Positions 35,501 through 44,532 of a DNA stretch of 64,000 bases are shown here, one piece after another. The position numbers and the translations under genes are program-made. Numbering within the stretch: the stretch's first letter is position 1; the number at the start of each line of letters is the position of its first letter. Location: contig JBMDXB010000157.1 in the NCBI GenBank assembly GCA_048594885.1, forward strand, positions 10,641 to 74,640, written 5' to 3'. The stretch is from JBMDXB01 sp048594885 (GTDB lineage Bacteria; Acidobacteriota; Vicinamibacteria; Vicinamibacterales; 2-12-FULL-66-21). The notes under the pieces were generated by a model. The model worked only from the letters and a program-made list of their open reading frames with translations, was not told where the DNA came from and ran no database searches.

Positions 35501-37879
35501 CGGCAGTCCCTTGAGGTACTCGAGCGCTTCGAGCTGCTCGCGCAGATGGCGGGCCGACCGCGATTGCCCAATCACGCGCGGGATGTGATCGGACACCAGA
35601 GTTGCCGCATCACCGGTGATGCGTGCATCGGTCTTGTAGAGGTGCACAAAACGGCTTTCACTGGCCGCGGTGGCCGCCGCCGGCTGAGCGACGTGGACGA
35701 AGGCCGGCTCGCGCATCACCGACGACGGGAGCGCGATCTGCGCGTCGAGATGCAGGCGGAGGCTGGTCTCCCAGTACCCGAGCATCAGCGCATGCCGCAG
35801 GTAGATGTAGAGCAGCGCGTTCGGGACTTTTCCGTCCTTGAATCCTTCCTGCTTGCGCAGCGTTTCGAGGGAGGTGCGCGCAGCCGCCAGGCACCATTCG
35901 ACGTAGTTCTTGTTGTCCGTCGTCGATGGACGAATGCCGTCGGTCTCTGAACACTCACCGGCGTCCACCACCGGACCTTTCATCAGGTTCTGGGACGTCA
36001 GGAAGAACTTGTCGAGGATGTCGGGAACCGCATCGTCGGTGCGGCCGAGCGCCCGCAGCAGCTGCCGGCCGCTCTCCACGTAGCCGGCGGCGATCAGCGC
36101 CGCGATCAACGCGCCGCCGAATCCGCCGAGGTTGAACAGGTTGTAGAGGTGATCGAGGCTCTCGGCGTAGCGCTGATGGTATTCGACCGACCCCGAATGA
36201 AGGCCGAGGATGTCGAGCAGCAGTTGATGGGCATCGCCCGGCTTGCCGACGAAGGAGGCCTGCTTCGACATCTCCGCCCAATCGGCGTCCATCCGCCGCA
36301 GCACACCGTACAGATTCCGCAGATATGCGGGGCTGACGCCTTCGACGGCCGCGTCGATTGGCGCGCGGCCATCGAGCCAACGCATGCGCGAGAACGCCGT
36401 CGCCGGCAGAATCCCGTATGGCTGCGCGCCGATGCGAATGGCCGGAAACGGCCCGCGGCCGGACACGAGCGCGTTGAAATAGGCCCGGGTCTGCTCGATC
36501 GTGTCGGGCTGGAACACGGGCTGCATCAACGTGTCCATCCAGTACCCGAGCGTCGCCGGCCACAACGCGACGTTCATCGCGCGCGCTTCTATCTGATCGG
36601 TCCAGCGGTAGCCGTGCGCGGTGCGCACGATGTCGCGCGAAATGCCCACCGTATCCGCGAACACGTCGCCGTCGAACGGTGCCGACCACGGGTCGGGCGC
36701 GGGCATCGGCGCCGCCGGCTTCAGGATGTCGTCGAAGCTGACGTCCGGATCGTCAATCCGCGAGAAGCCGGACGTCTTGTCCTCGACGTTGTTGGTCGGC
36801 GTGCCCAGTCGCACGAACCCGAAGCCTTTGCGCGTGCGCTGGTGATGCGAGAACAGATCCTCGACCAGCGTCCGGCCGTCCCGTTCGTCCGCGCTCAGCC
36901 GGACCCCGATCGCGATCAGCCGATCGAAGCCGGTGCGAACCTGCGCGTCGGTCACGGTGATGCGGAACCCCATTCCAGACTCGACCGCCCGATCGAAGTC
37001 GGTCATCCACCGCATGTCGTCGGGGACGATCAGATCGCCCTTGTCGTCCTTGAGCTGATCCTCCTTGGCCGCCGACGGATCCGGTCCGGCAACGAGCGGG
37101 GATGGAATCGGCCTGCCGATCTCCGTGAACGCGACGGCCTGGCCGGTGTAGCCGATGAGAACGAAGCAGTCGGGCAGGATGCGCACGACCGGCGCCTTCG
37201 ACCAGTTCGTCTCCTTGCCAATCAGCGTCTCCGCGGCCGGGAATTCCAGCGCGTCGGCCGGTGGATCGTCGGCGATGTTCACCGGCCGGCAGCGCTCGAT
37301 AATCCACGCCGCCCGGCCGGAGCCGGCGACGGCGACGATCGCGCGCCACGCCGCACGTTGCAGGCCGTCGTCGTCCGCCGCGCGCCGGAAGTCGATCCAG
37401 AATTGCCGTCCGGCCTCCGCCTCGGCCGGCGTCAGTTCCGGCTCGAACGTATCGACGGCGCATTCATCCGGATAGATGCGAACCCACAACTGGGACCCCG
37501 CGTCGACCGACTTCCATCGCGTTTCGATGCGCACCGGGAGCAGGAGAAACGGAAAGGCATCGTCCAGACGGGAGATGAGCTCTCGCGGATCCACGGCACG
37601 GCCGAACGCCTCCAGCGCGCCGGCTTCGACACCGCGGAAGCGATCGAGCGCGTCACGCAGGCGGCGCGCGTTGCGCTCCGATTTCCTGCGCGCCTCTTCG
37701 AGCTGCTCGCGGCGGATCGCATGATCTCGGCTGTCGGCGTTGAAGACGCGATCGAGCTGCGCCTGCTCCGCCCTGATGCGCCGCTGCGCCTGATCCTCGG
37801 CGTAGAGGTCCGCGCGCGTCCGTGCCGTTTCCGCGCGCGCGCGCTGCAAACGATCCCGAAGCTCGTCGAACTCAGCCAT
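32585..37879 (-). CDS. Six-gene cluster, gene 5: giant 1764-aa protein of unknown function
   Basis: No family recognised. Residues 1-110 are a highly charged coiled coil (RDRLQRARAETARTRADLY; HAIRREQLEEARRKSERNARRL). Then comes a conserved-looking core: FPFLLLPVRIETRW near 115-130, LWVRIYPDECAVDTFEPELT, IRIGAQPYGILPATAF near 480, GGYVHAPSLNHAVTAAVL near 890, LLGYRFERGLHDR near 955. A second long helical part (about 1220-1480) is followed by a C-terminal domain ending PISIAANLAVNNNVLTQVQR. No signal peptide, ATP-binding loop or protease motif is visible. Size plus coiled coils suits a scaffold or tape-measure-like role, but no phage-tail homology is apparent by eye. 24 bp separate it from gene 4. 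Confidence 0.82.
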   Translation of the reverse strand: MAEFDELRDRLQRARAETARTRADLYAEDQAQRRIRAEQAQLDRVFNADSRDHAIRREQLEEARRKSERNARRLRDALDRFRGVEAGALEAFGRAVDPRELISRLDDAFPFLLLPVRIETRWKSVDAGSQLWVRIYPDECAVDTFEPELTPAEAEAGRQFWIDFRRAADDDGLQRAAWRAIVAVAGSGRAAWIIERCRPVNIADDPPADALEFPAAETLIGKETNWSKAPVVRILPDCFVLIGYTGQAVAFTEIGRPIPSPLVAGPDPSAAKEDQLKDDKGDLIVPDDMRWMTDFDRAVESGMGFRITVTDAQVRTGFDRLIAIGVRLSADERDGRTLVEDLFSHHQRTRKGFGFVRLGTPTNNVEDKTSGFSRIDDPDVSFDDILKPAAPMPAPDPWSAPFDGDVFADTVGISRDIVRTAHGYRWTDQIEARAMNVALWPATLGYWMDTLMQPVFQPDTIEQTRAYFNALVSGRGPFPAIRIGAQPYGILPATAFSRMRWLDGRAPIDAAVEGVSPAYLRNLYGVLRRMDADWAEMSKQASFVGKPGDAHQLLLDILGLHSGSVEYHQRYAESLDHLYNLFNLGGFGGALIAALIAAGYVESGRQLLRALGRTDDAVPDILDKFFLTSQNLMKGPVVDAGECSETDGIRPSTTDNKNYVEWCLAAARTSLETLRKQEGFKDGKVPNALLYIYLRHALMLGYWETSLRLHLDAQIALPSSVMREPAFVHVAQPAAATAASESRFVHLYKTDARITGDAATLVSDHIPRVIGQSRSARHLREQLEALEYLKGLPTARLERLFAEHIDCCSYRLDAWQLGLVRCQLEMMRKRGADGDEGRRRGVYVGAFGWLEDVKAENKTLQPADIDPDLDPVFKRDIDPPLMHDASNGGYVHAPSLNHAVTAAVLRNGYLANATPANPQTMAVNISSDRVRLALSIIEGIRAGQSAGALLGYRFERGLHDRHSQAEVDQFIYRMRRAFPLRANQIPGTKQEAEGVSIEAIEARNVLDGVKLVEHVRRTGSGAYPFGVPLLMQLSQPSAPQAAAINAEVDELLNLYDALADLALAEGVHQAVQGNYDRVAATLDAYSKGGFPPEPAVAQTPRSGIALTHRVGLQFEPGLAPSGTPRAKGEPAVNTWLGQVMPAQNDVFCRVHYTDPVTADPVDLTVRLGDLGLAPIDLLYVVRPENEQAMAELDDRVFRRVAATAPPRPDAILTISYLFKPASKISVFELAPMVESLRSLCLRSRPLRATDIALQTEATESQDQSVHVDPLRITQVRTAMDALRAGLEAFAATLEARFDDIDNQRAQIIAGIDLSIDAMVELLSDAALLGIPQSGWGLLYESRRQIFTSVMTQVREIVTAWDDRLAQFDQLLVDYGNLPGAATDEERVELVRSAERLVSTQPINPPPPLPDDFRDDVAAKRAPFVTRLGLLRTNVVDRNTTTLTDMLNELRPLLPLTDFDLQGMTLDETDDTIVVLASDLMTRAAGLATEARKRVKAADDLLAEHVTATTAAKRAELLVAAAKALLGDDFQIVPEFSLTAEQGDEWEKALNASGGGDLLKYLTDPPIEMPFPVDHWFYGVARVRPKMASLEKLTMLADALSQHDLPLDPIQLPSQPGDRWLALEYPPTPPISGDRLLYTAHYSSPFQKAARQCGVLVDEWSEVIPGEVETTGITFNYDRPNCEAPQVMLLVTPASATGRWQWADLVDAVNETLDMAKKRAVEPVHADSTAYPRFLPATAMAVTLYPISIAANLAVNNNVLTQVQR

Positions 37880-37903
37880 GAACGGACTCTCCGCGCGCGG
37901 CGG

Positions 37904-40900
37904 TCATTTGGGCAGCATCTCCGACGCGTGAATCGCGATCAGCACCGGGACCTGATACAGGATGTACGCGAGGTCGGCTGCGCTCGCGTCCTTGCTCCAC
38001 GACACCTCTTTGTCGTCGACCCACTGCTCGTGTTTTTCCGAGACCTCCCCCGTCGGCTCCGTCAAGCCGATCGTCGGGGTGTCGTTCTCGATCTGGATGA
38101 AGGCCCCGGCCTCGGCGCCGGGCGCCGCGTCGCTCCAGGTGAGATCGTTCCACGTGTTGATCTGGCCCTCGCGGTCGATGTCCAGACCGAACCGCGGCTC
38201 GCCGGGACGTTCCTTGACGATGAAGAACCAGCCCGGCTTGTCTTTGTCCGGATGATCGCCGGTGTCACCGCGCGCCTCGAGCGCCGTGAGGTCGAAACCG
38301 AAGAAGAAGATGTCGGGCGCGACCTGCGCCTTGTACAGCGGCGTCTTCAGCTTGGCGCGCGGCGGTTTGTCCAGTTCCGCGGCCGTGAGCTCGACCAGAC
38401 GACGCTCCTTCGTGCGATCGACGGAGCCGTCCGGATTCTCCTGCCAGCGGGCCTTCTGCGCGTACACGACCGCCGTCGGGTACTTCTTCAGCAGCTCGCC
38501 GCGAATCACCAGCACGAGCTCCTCCTCCACCGTGCCGCCTTCTTCGCGGTTGTCGTGTTCGCCTAGCCGCGATTCAGGCAGCCACTCGTGCAGCTTGGGA
38601 ATGTCGCGCAGCTTCTCCTTCAGCGCTTCGTTGCCCAGGTTCGATGTGTCGAGGAAGGTGCTGACGTCCCAGAACTGCCGGAAATAGCTGCCCATCATGT
38701 CGGTCGGATACTCGCGCCACAGCAGCTCGCGCGAGAACTCGTGATTGAGGCCGACCATGTAGGCTTCGATGAACCGCTGATTCGTCTCGAGGAGCGTGAT
38801 GCTGTTCTGCTCGATCAGGTTGATATTCGGCAGAAACAGCTCGGCGCTCCGATCGGTGAGCGGCTTGTACATCGGCACGTCGATGATCGGGTAGGCCATC
38901 ACCTCGCGCAGCTCGCCGCCGAGCGCCGCGCCGAAGCGCGCCGGAATCTGCAATCCCTGCATCACCTGGCGACGGACGGTGATATCCGGGTGGATGGCGC
39001 CGAGGGTCGTCTGCGCCAGTGCCTGGATCTGCAACGGCACGCGCTCGGGAGGGCGGCCTGCCTTCTCGCTGGCGACGAGCAGCGCGTGCGTGTCCTTCAA
39101 CGCCGTCTTGAACTGAATCGCCTCGCGGCTGTCGCGCGCGCCGCGGGTGGGCTTCACCTCAGAGGCCGGCGCCGAGATCCGGAAGTCGGGGCTCTCGGGA
39201 AGATTGTCGACCGCTTCCGCCGTCTGGTTCTTCTCGAGCGCGGCTTCGAGCGGATCGACGCGGTGGACGTGATCTTTGATCAGCCAGTAGAGGCCTTTGA
39301 AGAGACCGGCGAGGTCTTCGCTGTCGTGGAGCAGGTCGTGGATCGATGTGTGGGTCTCGCGCGGCGACACGACGCGGATCGCTTCGTCGACGGTCAACAC
39401 CCCGGCCGGCACCTGTTTCGGCGGCGCGGCCGTGGCCTTGCCGTCGTTGATGCGGCTGACCACCGCCGCCACCGGCGCGCGTTGCGCGTCGAACGGCAGC
39501 GACGCCACGAGCCGCGCGCGCGGTCTCGCCATCCTCCGGAACGCCGCCGAGACCGCCGCCGGCTGGACGCGGCTGGTGCGCACGCGGTGGAAGACGGTCG
39601 CGCCGTCCGCGACCACGCGCTTCTGCAGCGGCGCGGCCATGTGGAAGAACTTCTCGGTCTGCACGGTCAACAGCGGCTTCAAGTGGCGCTCGTGCCACCT
39701 GAACGCCGTCTCCCGCGCGAACTGCGCGAACCGGATGCGCCGGTTCGCTTCGAGCACGTCGCCGACCTGTTCCCAGGCGGCGTTCATGTACTCCTCCTGG
39801 TTGTCCTGGACGACGCGTGTGCCGAATCCTGCGGGAACGCGGAAGCGCGGATCGAGGTTCAACTCGTGAACCCAGTTGCCGGCGCTCTGGATCTCTGTGC
39901 CGTCGCGCTCTTCGAGCAGACGCGACGTCAATGCGTGCCAGCGTCCGTAGAGAGGAGGGGTAATCACCGGATCCGGGCTGGTCACGACCCCTGAACCGGT
40001 ATTCGCCGTCTCCGCCGGTTGTGCCGCGTAATCGTCGGTGAGATTGATCAACGACCCGAGCGCGCTCTGAAATGCATGCGGGAATGGCCGGAACCACTGG
40101 TCGAACGCCGCGACCTCCGCGCGATCCTCGGGCTTCATCGCGTTGACCGGCACTCGCAGCGCGCCGCCCAGCTTGAGGACGCCATGCAATTCGGGATCGG
40201 AGATGCCGGGAATGCGCGAGCCGGGCGTCTGCACGTCCATGTCGCGCGTCCCCACACGCTTGTCCACCGGCTTCGGCTTCAGCAGCCGCACCAGGTACTC
40301 GAAGTCGCCGATGGTGCCGGTTCGAAAGAACCAGCGGAAGTAGACCGGGTAATGCGCCGGCTCTTTGCGGTTCGCATAGTCGACCCACGCGGAGTGCGTC
40401 GCGTTCGGCAGGCCGGCGAAATCGAGACCGAGGCCGGCGAGCCGCCCGCTCTCGAACGTGGGGATCAGGAACGCGTGGTACGCGGCGTTGTCGGCGAGGC
40501 GGCGCGGGCACATCAGCCGCGCGCACGCCAGATCCGCATTCTCGCGTAGCACGTTCTGGAACGCGGGCAGCACCGCGCTCATGTCCGTCGACAGGATTGC
40601 CGCCGACAGCGGCCGGTTCACGTGGACGTGCGCCCAGGCCCAGAGTTGATCGGCCGGCGGGAACATCTCCGCGGCGTTGCCCTTGACGCGAATGTAGGAC
40701 AGCGGCCGGTTCGGCGACGTCGGCCCTTCGTCGAATTCATCCGCGGTCTCGTCCTTGCGCAGCACGACGAGCGCGAGCCAGGGACGCAGCCGCGTCCGCG
40801 ATCCGTCGGGCGCAGCGGGCGTGTAGCGCCAGGGAAAGTCTTCGTCGTAGAACTCGACGAACGGCAGATAGTTCGACTCGAAATTCGTGATCCAGTTGCG

Positions 40901-41140
40901 GGGCTCCGTGCGGACGATGGCGCGCGACTCGATGCCGAGGATGTCGCCGGGCCCGTAGAGGTCGACGTTCTTGGTGATCGGCTGCGTGATCGGCGGCGAG
41001 GCCTCTCCCGCCAGTTCCAGGCCGACGGCGATCTTCGCGCGCAGGGTGACGCTCGCGTCGCCGTCCGCCGACGCGATCTGGTTGGCGATCCCCTGCCGCA
41101 GCCAGGGCAGAAACGAATACGTGGCGATCGGCGCGCTCAT
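37904..41140 (-). CDS. Six-gene cluster, gene 4: 1078-aa protein of unknown function
   Basis: No family recognised. Starts MSAPIATYSFLPWLRQGIANQI, followed by LYGPGDILGIESRAIVRTEPRNW (about 60-85), NYLPFVEFYDEDFPWRYTPAAPDG (about 90-112) and LRPWLALVVLRKDE. The aromatic, Pro-rich N-terminal third is followed by helical parts and a C-terminal strand region (PDIFFFGFDLTALEARGD; GWFFIVKERPGEPRFGLDID) ending PVLIAIHASEMLPK. No signal peptide. ATG 41140 overlaps the stop of gene 3 (ATGA), indicating translational coupling and likely fixed stoichiometry. The frame stays open far upstream, antisense-like within gene 3; that extension is rejected. Confidence 0.82.
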   Translation of the reverse strand: MSAPIATYSFLPWLRQGIANQIASADGDASVTLRAKIAVGLELAGEASPPITQPITKNVDLYGPGDILGIESRAIVRTEPRNWITNFESNYLPFVEFYDEDFPWRYTPAAPDGSRTRLRPWLALVVLRKDETADEFDEGPTSPNRPLSYIRVKGNAAEMFPPADQLWAWAHVHVNRPLSAAILSTDMSAVLPAFQNVLRENADLACARLMCPRRLADNAAYHAFLIPTFESGRLAGLGLDFAGLPNATHSAWVDYANRKEPAHYPVYFRWFFRTGTIGDFEYLVRLLKPKPVDKRVGTRDMDVQTPGSRIPGISDPELHGVLKLGGALRVPVNAMKPEDRAEVAAFDQWFRPFPHAFQSALGSLINLTDDYAAQPAETANTGSGVVTSPDPVITPPLYGRWHALTSRLLEERDGTEIQSAGNWVHELNLDPRFRVPAGFGTRVVQDNQEEYMNAAWEQVGDVLEANRRIRFAQFARETAFRWHERHLKPLLTVQTEKFFHMAAPLQKRVVADGATVFHRVRTSRVQPAAVSAAFRRMARPRARLVASLPFDAQRAPVAAVVSRINDGKATAAPPKQVPAGVLTVDEAIRVVSPRETHTSIHDLLHDSEDLAGLFKGLYWLIKDHVHRVDPLEAALEKNQTAEAVDNLPESPDFRISAPASEVKPTRGARDSREAIQFKTALKDTHALLVASEKAGRPPERVPLQIQALAQTTLGAIHPDITVRRQVMQGLQIPARFGAALGGELREVMAYPIIDVPMYKPLTDRSAELFLPNINLIEQNSITLLETNQRFIEAYMVGLNHEFSRELLWREYPTDMMGSYFRQFWDVSTFLDTSNLGNEALKEKLRDIPKLHEWLPESRLGEHDNREEGGTVEEELVLVIRGELLKKYPTAVVYAQKARWQENPDGSVDRTKERRLVELTAAELDKPPRAKLKTPLYKAQVAPDIFFFGFDLTALEARGDTGDHPDKDKPGWFFIVKERPGEPRFGLDIDREGQINTWNDLTWSDAAPGAEAGAFIQIENDTPTIGLTEPTGEVSEKHEQWVDDKEVSWSKDASAADLAYILYQVPVLIAIHASEMLPK

Positions 41141-44100
41141 GCGGCGACCTCGTGGTGCGGGATGACGTGCAGCGAGTCGGCCAGCGCCGGATCGTCGGCA
41201 ACCGCCCGCGCCACGAACTGGTTGGCCATCGCCGCGCTCGAGAACGTCGCCTCGCTGGAAAACGCCTGGTTGGTGCTGGTGAGCGCGACGGTGTAGCTGT
41301 TGGGCGTCACCTTGATCTTCTCGTCGAACGGGTTCAGCTTGGCGCGCGAGGCCTTCGAGAGCGGCGAGAGCGCGACGGCGTTCCCGGCGAGGAAGTGGTT
41401 GAACAGCGCACCCGAGAAGAGCGTGAATCGGCGGATGAACCGCTTGAAGTTGTTGTCGATGATGATCTCCTCGTAGCGAAGCACGCGCCGCACCGCCTTG
41501 CCCGACGCCAGGTCCTGCGCCGCGACCCCCAGCTCCAGGCCGCCGTGCAGCGGCTCGAACGCCGGCAGCGACAGCTTCTTCGCATCGTCCATGTTCTGGT
41601 ACTGCGCGAGGGCGAACGACTCGAGCGCATCGGCCCGCTTGGCCAGTCCGGCGCCCGTCACGCGCAGCGTGAACTGCTTCGCGTCGCTCGGTGACTGGCT
41701 GCCGACCTTGTCCAGATGGAGATCGAGCGGCACCGTCTTCTGGCTGACGCGCAGCGCGCCGACCGGATGCAGGACGAGCGCGGCCGCATCGTCCAGCTTG
41801 CGCAGCGTGACGAGCAGGTTCGTCGCGGGCGGCGGCAGCGCCTTCCAGTTCGCGGCCTTGTCCAGCTCCGCGGCGAGCAGCGGCATCACGGCGACGGGCG
41901 GCAGCGCCGTGTTCCGCGTCTCGCCCCAGGTGATGTCGAAGTCGGCGGAGATCTCGAAGAACAGCAGCGAGATCGAGCCGCTGCCGCGGGCGCGCCACGG
42001 CGTCGGTCCCTCGAGCGCGAACTGCAGGCGGATGCTGAAGAGCCCCACGCCGAACGCGCGCAGTGAGACGGACGCCGAAATCTGGATGATGAAATAGAAC
42101 GGCGAGAACTGGAACAGCGCGTCGAACGCAATGTGCCCCTGAATGCCGAAATCGTCGAAGCCGAACACGAGCTCCGCGGCGCAGCCGAACTGCAGCGTGT
42201 TGGTGGTGATGGCGAAGTAGGCCTCGGCGCGGATCCGCGCCGTGGGCGTGTTCGACAGGTTCACCGCGATCCGCTTCGGCGACGGAAACGGCAGCGGCGG
42301 CGGGCTGAACTGCACGTGGAACCCGCCCAGCGACAGCACGAAATTCGCATCGTCGCCGAAGGCCACCAGCAGGCCCATTTCGCCTTCGATGGTCATGAAC
42401 AGGATGCGGGATTCGAACAGCGCGGCGAAGAAATAGAGGCGCTTGCGATCGAATTCGATGGCGCCCGCGAAGTTGACCTGCAGCAGGATGAGGGCCGCGT
42501 CGGGCGACGGAATCGCGACCCGCAGCACGCCGATGATCGCGATGTTGCCCGGGATCTCGATGATGATCCCGAGCGAGATGCTGACGAGCGTCGGCGTGCC
42601 CCATCCGAGCTTCGCCATCGGGCCGATCAGGAACGTGCCTTCCTGCGGCGGGAAGATCGCGCGCAGGTCGCTGATGATCCGCGGGGCGTTCGCGACGACG
42701 TCCTGCGGAAACATGATGCTGTTGATGGCGCCGGTGCGGACCCCTTCCATCAACGGCTGCAGGCGCATCGTCCGATTGAGGCCGATCAGACCGCCGACGC
42801 CGATCAGGGTGAAGCCGAAGCCGAGCTGAATGCCGGTTCCGAATTCGGCGGTGATGATGATGAGGAGGGAGAAGCCCTTCGATCCGTCGGGCATCTTGGT
42901 CGTGATCAGCCCGATCGCCTTCAGGTTGATCACGCCGCTGAACACAAGCTCCAGTGCGCCGGCGTATTCCTCGCGATCGAAATCGAAGAACAGATACCCG
43001 CCGCCTTTCACCACACCCGCGTCGAGCGACAGGCCGACGCCGTTTGGCGGCTTGAACCCGATATCGATGTTGGCCGGTCCGAGATTTCCCTGCTCGAACT
43101 GCAACGCCGCCGTGAGGCCGATGTTTTCGACGACCGCCTTCAACGGCCCGAGCTCGGCTCGAATGACGACGCCGGCGTCGAGCTTCAACTCGCCGTCAGC
43201 CGGTCCCAGCGCGAGCCGCATGCCATCGAGCTTGATCGGACCCAGATCGACATGGGCCGGAAGCTCGATCGCGAGCTGCGCGCCGCCACGAACGGTGAAC
43301 CCTCCAAGCAGGCTGTAGCCGAGCGCGAGTTGCGCTTCGGCCTGGAGGTTGACGCCGGAGAGGATCGTGCTGAGGAAGCCGTCGCCTTCATCGCCTTTGA
43401 CGACCAGCCGGATCGCCTGAATCTGCCCTTCGACGCCGACATCGAGCGTGCCCTGCGGATTGCCAGCAAACCACGACGCGCCGAGCCCCTGCACCGCGAG
43501 GCGCGTGCCGCCGGCCGACCCGACGATGATCAGCTCCTCGGACCGATCGGCCTTCTCGCGGATCAGGATCTCCGTCCTGAAGGCGCCGGTGAGGCCCAGG
43601 ATGCCTTCCGCGTTGAACGGCGGACGGATGACGAGGCCGACGCCCTTGATGTCGCCCGAGGATTGAAACACCAGCTCGCCACGATCGCACACGCCGAACT
43701 CGAAGGTCGACGTTCCCAGGAGATACGGCAGCAGCGCGAACCCGGCCTTCTTCGCCCCCTGGGCATCGGCCGGAGAGAACGTGATGCCAAACTGCGCGTA
43801 GGTTTCCGGCGTGAAGCCCTGCTGAAAGATCGGAAAGCGAAGTTCCTTCAGATCCGAACTGCTGTTGCCGAGAATCGCCTTGGTGGTGTCCGACTGATCG
43901 TAGAGACCGCCCGGGAGGTTCATGATGCGCATCAGCTTTTCCATGCGCACGAGAGCCTTCGAGCTGTCGACGGCGGTGTTCCAGTGGTACACCTCCTCGA
44001 GGAGTTGCGACGGCTGTGTGAGCGCCGTCCCGAACCGGTCCCAGTTGATCCGCCGCTTCGGCTCGCCGGCCGGCGGCGATTCCTCGTGTTCGATGAGCCC

Positions 44101-44523
44101 GGTCAGGTGCAGCAGCGCGTGCGCCTCGCCGCGCTGCTTGTCGAGATAATCGAGGATCAGGAAATCGGTGAGGCGGCGCGCGAGCTCGCCGACGTCGCCG
44201 GCGCCACCACCGCCGCCGCCCTGCAACTGTTGCTGGAGTTGCGCGATCGCCTCCGCGGTCGCCGCCAGCCGCGCCAGCAGGTTCACCGCGGCCGCGGCTT
44301 TTGCCGCGTCGCCGGATGCCTCCGTGAGCTGCCGGATGGCCGCGATCAGCTCGTTCGCCTGTCCGGCGACGGCGTTCATCGCGCCGCCGACCGATCCGGG
44401 GGTGAACGAATATCCGAGCTGCGCGAGGAAGCCGGCCGCCTGCTGCGGCGTCCTGATGTCGCGCAGCGGAGCGAGCGCCACCGCCGCCTGCGTCAACACC
44501 GAGCTCAGGGCGTCCTGTGCCAT
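41137..44523 (-). CDS. Six-gene cluster, gene 3: DUF6603-type large beta-rich protein
   Basis: 1128 aa. N terminus is helical (residues 1-150) with a glycine run (QLQGGGGGGAGD). From about 230 to 950 the protein is a long succession of alternating hydrophobic/glycine strands (GVGLVIRPPFNAEGILGLTGAF; LSLDAGVVKGGGYLFFDFD; GLITTKMPDGSKGFSLLIIITAEFG; TLIGVGGLIGLNRTM; LVSISLGIIIEIPGNIAIIGVLR; FRFD-like repeats). This matches what I know of DUF6603, an uncharacterised family. No signal peptide precedes it, so it is not a simple porin; a hydrophobic groove or shell is possible. Only member of the six-gene operon I can name. It starts 9 bp after gene 2 and overlaps gene 4 by ATGA. Confidence 0.85.
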   Translation of the reverse strand: MAQDALSSVLTQAAVALAPLRDIRTPQQAAGFLAQLGYSFTPGSVGGAMNAVAGQANELIAAIRQLTEASGDAAKAAAAVNLLARLAATAEAIAQLQQQLQGGGGGGAGDVGELARRLTDFLILDYLDKQRGEAHALLHLTGLIEHEESPPAGEPKRRINWDRFGTALTQPSQLLEEVYHWNTAVDSSKALVRMEKLMRIMNLPGGLYDQSDTTKAILGNSSSDLKELRFPIFQQGFTPETYAQFGITFSPADAQGAKKAGFALLPYLLGTSTFEFGVCDRGELVFQSSGDIKGVGLVIRPPFNAEGILGLTGAFRTEILIREKADRSEELIIVGSAGGTRLAVQGLGASWFAGNPQGTLDVGVEGQIQAIRLVVKGDEGDGFLSTILSGVNLQAEAQLALGYSLLGGFTVRGGAQLAIELPAHVDLGPIKLDGMRLALGPADGELKLDAGVVIRAELGPLKAVVENIGLTAALQFEQGNLGPANIDIGFKPPNGVGLSLDAGVVKGGGYLFFDFDREEYAGALELVFSGVINLKAIGLITTKMPDGSKGFSLLIIITAEFGTGIQLGFGFTLIGVGGLIGLNRTMRLQPLMEGVRTGAINSIMFPQDVVANAPRIISDLRAIFPPQEGTFLIGPMAKLGWGTPTLVSISLGIIIEIPGNIAIIGVLRVAIPSPDAALILLQVNFAGAIEFDRKRLYFFAALFESRILFMTIEGEMGLLVAFGDDANFVLSLGGFHVQFSPPPLPFPSPKRIAVNLSNTPTARIRAEAYFAITTNTLQFGCAAELVFGFDDFGIQGHIAFDALFQFSPFYFIIQISASVSLRAFGVGLFSIRLQFALEGPTPWRARGSGSISLLFFEISADFDITWGETRNTALPPVAVMPLLAAELDKAANWKALPPPATNLLVTLRKLDDAAALVLHPVGALRVSQKTVPLDLHLDKVGSQSPSDAKQFTLRVTGAGLAKRADALESFALAQYQNMDDAKKLSLPAFEPLHGGLELGVAAQDLASGKAVRRVLRYEEIIIDNNFKRFIRRFTLFSGALFNHFLAGNAVALSPLSKASRAKLNPFDEKIKVTPNSYTVALTSTNQAFSSEATFSSAAMANQFVARAVADDPALADSLHVIPHHEVAA

Positions 44524-44532
44524 GACGGTTCC

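Noticed and set aside
31781..38566. Two open frames of about 800 codons on the plus strand opposite cluster genes 5 and 6
   Set aside because: Arg- and Ala-rich with no domain-like pattern; the minus-strand frames have normal protein composition and tight gene spacing.
41141..42604. Upstream extension of cluster gene 4 into gene 3
   Set aside because: The extension is antisense-like, Arg-rich sequence in another frame of gene 3; ATG 41140 gives the ATGA coupling and a protein-like start.
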